64,000 bases of DNA. It comes from JAAYAY01 sp964563135 (lineage in GTDB: Bacteria > Planctomycetota > Planctomycetia > Pirellulales > Thermoguttaceae). The notes beneath the pieces are model-generated. The model was given only the letters and a program-made list of their open reading frames with translations, was not told the DNA's origin and did not search any database. The stretch lies in contig CAZLWV010000001.1 of NCBI GenBank assembly GCA_964563135.1, positions 77,572 to 141,571 of the forward strand, in the 5' to 3' direction. Within the stretch, counting starts at the first letter, position 1, and the number at the start of each line of letters is the position of its first letter. Of the stretch, positions 61,381 through 64,000 are shown in pieces. Made by a program: the position numbers and the translations under genes.

Positions 61381-61706
61381 AACGGCCAGCAAGGCGGCGT
61401 GGAGAAAGAGAGCGGGGGCCCGGGCGATGATCGGCCCGGAGAGTCTGCGGCGCGCGCAGAAGGCATGTTGGCACGGGGTTGGGTGTGTGCAATGATGTTG
61501 GCTGGGGATTGTCCGCAGAACGACTGTCGACTCCTTCCGCAACCACACTGTCGGCCGTGGTACTTCGCGGAGCATGCGGGACAGATCTTTCTCGAACGAT
61601 CGTCAGTGTGTTGGCCGGCCAGACATGCTGTCAATGTGTCGAGACACGGCGCGCGACCGGAGCTGAGGATGCGCCGCGCTCGAATCCATCCTGACGAGGT
61701 ACTGAG

Positions 61707-62600
61707 ATGCCCAGCGTGCTCGTGGTGGATGATTCCGCTGTCGACCGGGTTCTCGTCCGCGGGTTGATCGCCCGCGACGACACCGTGACCGTTACCGCCG
61801 TGGCCAACGGTCGGGAAGCCCTGCGGGAAATGGCCGAGGAGACTCCCGACCTGGTGGTAACCGACCTGGTAATGCCGGAGATCGACGGTCTCGAGGTCGT
61901 CGAAGAGGTCAAGCGACGCTGGCCCGCGGTGCCCGTGGTGTTGATGACTTCGCGAGGAAACGAGGAGATTGCCTCCGAGGCGCTCAAGCGCGGAGCGGCC
62001 GGATACGTTTCCAAAGCCCGTTTGGAGACAGACCTCGGTCACACGGTCCACAACCTCTTGAACATCGCGGCGAGCCGTGCCGACTTCGGCTACGTGATGG
62101 GGCGGATGTCCAACGCCAGATTCTCACTCTCCATGGGCAACGACTGGAAGCGGATCAACACGTTTGTCAAGTTCTTCCAGGACGGCGTCGCCCATATGGG
62201 CTTGTTCGATGAGACAGACCGCACACGACTCGGGGTCGCCCTGACCGAGGCGTTGCTCAATGCAGTCCTCCACGGCAACCTCGGAGTAAGCTCCGAACTG
62301 CGAGAGCAGAGTCTCCACGTGTTCTTCGAGCAGGTCAAGCAGCGTTCCCGCGAGCGACCCTACTGCGACCGCCAGGTGTCAATCGACGCGAGCTGGACCC
62401 GGGAACTGTGCGAGTTCACTATCCGCGACGAGGGAGACGGATTCGACGTGTCGTCGCTGCCCGATCCAACGAATCCGGAGAACCTGGTGCGGGCCAGCGG
62501 CCGAGGGGTCCTGCTCATGCAGATGTTCATGAGCGAGGTGCACTACAACCAGAAGGGAAACGAGGTGCGGATGGTGAAACGCAAAGAGGCGAGATTGTAG
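61707..62600 (+). CDS. Receiver plus RsbW-type ATPase protein, second copy
   Basis: 297 residues. The same architecture as the protein at 4205-5128: receiver 1-120 (VVDDSAVDR, Asp53 in VTDLVMPEIDG, MTSRG, VSKARL) and HATPase_c 150-295 (TEALLNAVLHGNLGV, IRDEGDGFDVSSL, GRGVLLMQMFMSEVHYNQKGNEVRMVKR). The two copies share long runs near the start (LVVDDSAVDR) and end (YN-KGNEVR). No sigma factor or anti-anti-sigma gene is adjacent. An ECF sigma gene lies at 37764-38402, but no link is shown. Confidence 0.85.
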   Translation: MPSVLVVDDSAVDRVLVRGLIARDDTVTVTAVANGREALREMAEETPDLVVTDLVMPEIDGLEVVEEVKRRWPAVPVVLMTSRGNEEIASEALKRGAAGYVSKARLETDLGHTVHNLLNIAASRADFGYVMGRMSNARFSLSMGNDWKRINTFVKFFQDGVAHMGLFDETDRTRLGVALTEALLNAVLHGNLGVSSELREQSLHVFFEQVKQRSRERPYCDRQVSIDASWTRELCEFTIRDEGDGFDVSSLPDPTNPENLVRASGRGVLLMQMFMSEVHYNQKGNEVRMVKRKEARL

Positions 62601-62603
62601 GAT

Positions 62604-62683
62604 CGCTGCACGCCGGCAGCGTGGAACTCCGGCTTGCGGCCGTTTCCCGTTGGGTGGCCAGACGCATTCTCCGTGCAGACAGC
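62604..62683 (-). repeat. Dispersed intergenic repeat, copy 4
   Basis: On the minus strand: GCTGTCTGCACGG, AATGCGTCTGGCC, CCAACGGGAAACGG, GCCGGAGTTCC. It fills the gap between the receiver-ATPase stop and the MFS gene stop. Confidence 0.55.
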
Positions 62684-62691
62684 AACAGATC

Positions 62692-64000
62692 TCACGAGGC
62701 GATGAACACCGATGGAGCGGTTTCCTTCGGTTCGCCAGTTTGTTCGGACAGGCTCGGGAGAATCGGCGACTCAAGGGACGCCGAGGCTGGACGGACAGCC
62801 ACAGTGCGGACGCCGATACTGCCGCCAGCCCCCTGAGTCGGGCGGACGCGTCGGAGCAGGAGGAGAGCAACCGCACGGCCGGCTGAAGAAACGGCAAACA
62901 GGGTGAGATAGGCGGCGGGACCGGTCCCCAGACTGTAGAGAACCAGTGCACCCAGAGCGGAACCAGCCACCCATGTGGTGGAGTACGCAAGGTTGTAGAA
63001 CGTCAGCACGCCCGTTCGCTCTCGTTCGGGAATCGACTCGAAGAACATCAAGAAGAAGCCGAGTTCGTAGGCCCCCCATGTGATCCCGGAGACCACCTGC
63101 GCAAACAGAAGCCAAACGAAGTTGTCGGAGACGATCCACAGGGCGGCCACGGGGGTGATACCTATCCCGCCAATCCAGAGGAGCTGCATGGCCCCCAGCC
63201 GGCGAGCCAGGTTCCCCCACAACGGCAGCGCGAGGACCTTGGCCAGATAGGCCGTAGCGATCAGGAGGACGTAGCCGGTGTAGGAGAGATGAAGCCAGCG
63301 GAACATGTAGGGCGTGAAGTAGGGCCCGGCAAATTGAACAGCTCCCTGAACCACCACCAGGTAGAGTACCAATTGGCCACTTCCGGCATGGCAAATCTGA
63401 TCCCAAACACGTCGGGCCGAAACGACCGGCATGTTGGCGCGGGAGAGGTCCGGTTCACTCTGGATCGTCAGGAGGCCGAAGGAGATGAACCGGGAGATGC
63501 CGGCAGCCAGGAAGATCCCAGCGAAGGCAAGAGGTGCGATCCCGTAGCCGTTGGCCCACTGGAGCGTGACGCCGGCTGCGACTAATCCGGCCAGGAGTAC
63601 GAACTGCGAGACTCTGGTCCGGCCGGCGAAGAAGCTGGCGCGGACCGGACGGGGCACAAGGGCGTCCATCCAGGTGTTCCACGCAGGCCCGGTTGCCAGG
63701 CCGGTGCCCCAGTACAGCCCGGCAACCACCAGGATCGCCACGCTGGAGATCGTCCCTGCAATCCCCGCCAACACCAACGGCACAAAGCTTAAAGCCTGGG
63801 CCAGGGCGCAGATGACGACCCAGCGTTTGTGAGAGCCGAGCCGGCGGATTGCCAACGGGGAGATTGTCTGCATCAATCCCCCGGCAAGCAGGGGAAGGCT
63901 GGCCACCACGCCAGCCGTGATCTCTCCCAGCCCCACGGCCAGGGCGAAGGCCGGCAGGTAGGTTTCACCGAGTCCAACCATGCCGCCATAGGCAGCCCCC
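62692..64000 (-). CDS. MFS transporter, 5' end beyond the window
   Basis: At least 435 residues; the frame stays open to the window edge (GAAYGGMVGLGETYLPAFALA), so the start is outside. Major-facilitator pattern: paired hydrophobic helices, a central loop (SEPDLSRANMPVVSARRVWDQI) between two halves, and IPERERTGVLTFYNL near the ninth helix. Substrate unknown. Convergent with the receiver-ATPase gene, with a repeat copy between them. Confidence 0.8.
   Translation of the reverse strand, partial: GAAYGGMVGLGETYLPAFALAVGLGEITAGVVASLPLLAGGLMQTISPLAIRRLGSHKRWVVICALAQALSFVPLVLAGIAGTISSVAILVVAGLYWGTGLATGPAWNTWMDALVPRPVRASFFAGRTRVSQFVLLAGLVAAGVTLQWANGYGIAPLAFAGIFLAAGISRFISFGLLTIQSEPDLSRANMPVVSARRVWDQICHAGSGQLVLYLVVVQGAVQFAGPYFTPYMFRWLHLSYTGYVLLIATAYLAKVLALPLWGNLARRLGAMQLLWIGGIGITPVAALWIVSDNFVWLLFAQVVSGITWGAYELGFFLMFFESIPERERTGVLTFYNLAYSTTWVAGSALGALVLYSLGTGPAAYLTLFAVSSAGRAVALLLLRRVRPTQGAGGSIGVRTVAVRPASASLESPILPSLSEQTGEPKETAPSVFIAS

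Larger units (their letters stand above)
61035..61706. other. Divergent intergenic region with palindrome and degraded repeat
   Basis: Holds a 16-bp perfect palindrome (61153-61168) and a degraded copy of the dispersed repeat (61303-61380). No gene is supported; open frames in this stretch overlap poorly and look random. Confidence 0.5.

Noticed and set aside
1..64000. CRISPR arrays, tRNA and rRNA genes
   Set aside because: No regularly spaced identical repeats and no tRNA- or rRNA-like conserved segments were found by eye; a tRNAscan or CRISPR finder run would settle this.

Overview
The window looks like a chromosomal segment of a GC-rich member of the Planctomycetota. The evidence is gene content: four Gfo/Idh/MocA oxidoreductases (three with twin-arginine leaders, one with a Sec-type leader), a secreted xylose-isomerase-like TIM barrel, a DUF1573 protein, formylglycine-generating-enzyme (SUMF1) domains, a hydrazine-synthase-alpha-like cytochrome/SUMF1 polyprotein, a secreted PQQ propeller, a very large beta-helix protein, and RING-type zinc proteins of bacterial style. 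No rRNA, tRNA, CRISPR array or complete insertion sequence was seen. A run of 10 N lies at 1088-1097.

Layout. 1-10.3 kb: secreted sugar-metabolism genes (oxidoreductases, glycosidase-like barrel, PfkB kinase, isomerase-like barrel), a DUF1573 protein, a lone receiver and a receiver-ATPase. 10.9-19.5 kb: nine co-directional genes forming a bacterial ubiquitin-like system. They encode a YukD-like ubiquitin fold (Ubl), an E1, a membrane-anchored JAB/JAMM peptidase, a polytopic FHA protein, a zinc-ribbon membrane protein, a RING-like membrane protein, a RING-DUF4190-trypsin fusion, an E2 with the HPN motif and active-site Cys, and a DUF2752 protein. 19.7-27.9 kb: EamA transporter, ApbE, SUMF1 protein, oxidoreductase, a gene-free stretch ending in a textbook intrinsic terminator, then a GspE-like ATPase overlapping a PPP phosphatase. 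28.2-36.6 kb: PQQ propeller coupled to a 1190-residue LamG/TPR/beta-helix protein, a tagaturonate-reductase-like enzyme with a NarL-type regulator, and a CNT nucleoside transporter. 37-43.2 kb: CheW, ECF sigma factor, SerC and a GH13 protein whose stop codon overlaps a 106-bp inverted-repeat (MITE-like) element. 43.5-47.8 kb: a cluster of receiver and hybrid-kinase proteins. 47.9-55.8 kb: an oxidoreductase, a broken cytochrome/SUMF1 gene and a secreted glycosidase-like protein. 56.2-64 kb: ResB and CcsA cytochrome c assembly proteins, an LRR protein, a second receiver-ATPase, and an MFS gene that runs off the window.

The most interesting unit is the ubiquitin-like operon. It has every step of a conjugation pathway: Ubl, activation (E1), conjugation (E2), candidate RING ligases, removal or processing (JAB), and phosphopeptide reading (FHA). 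Most parts carry membrane segments, so I infer a membrane-associated pathway. Translational coupling (4-base overlaps JAB/FHA and protease/E2) supports joint expression. Operons of this class have been described computationally. The RING-trypsin fusion, the five ARVV repeats in the E2 tail and the unusual Ubl tail look the least explained.

Other structure: a dispersed intergenic repeat of about 70-80 bp in four clear copies and one degraded copy, a 39-nt element shared by the 3' ends of the DUF1573 and DUF2752 genes, a 20-bp inverted repeat at 49.4-49.5 kb, and a candidate structured transcript at 25.4-25.8 kb.
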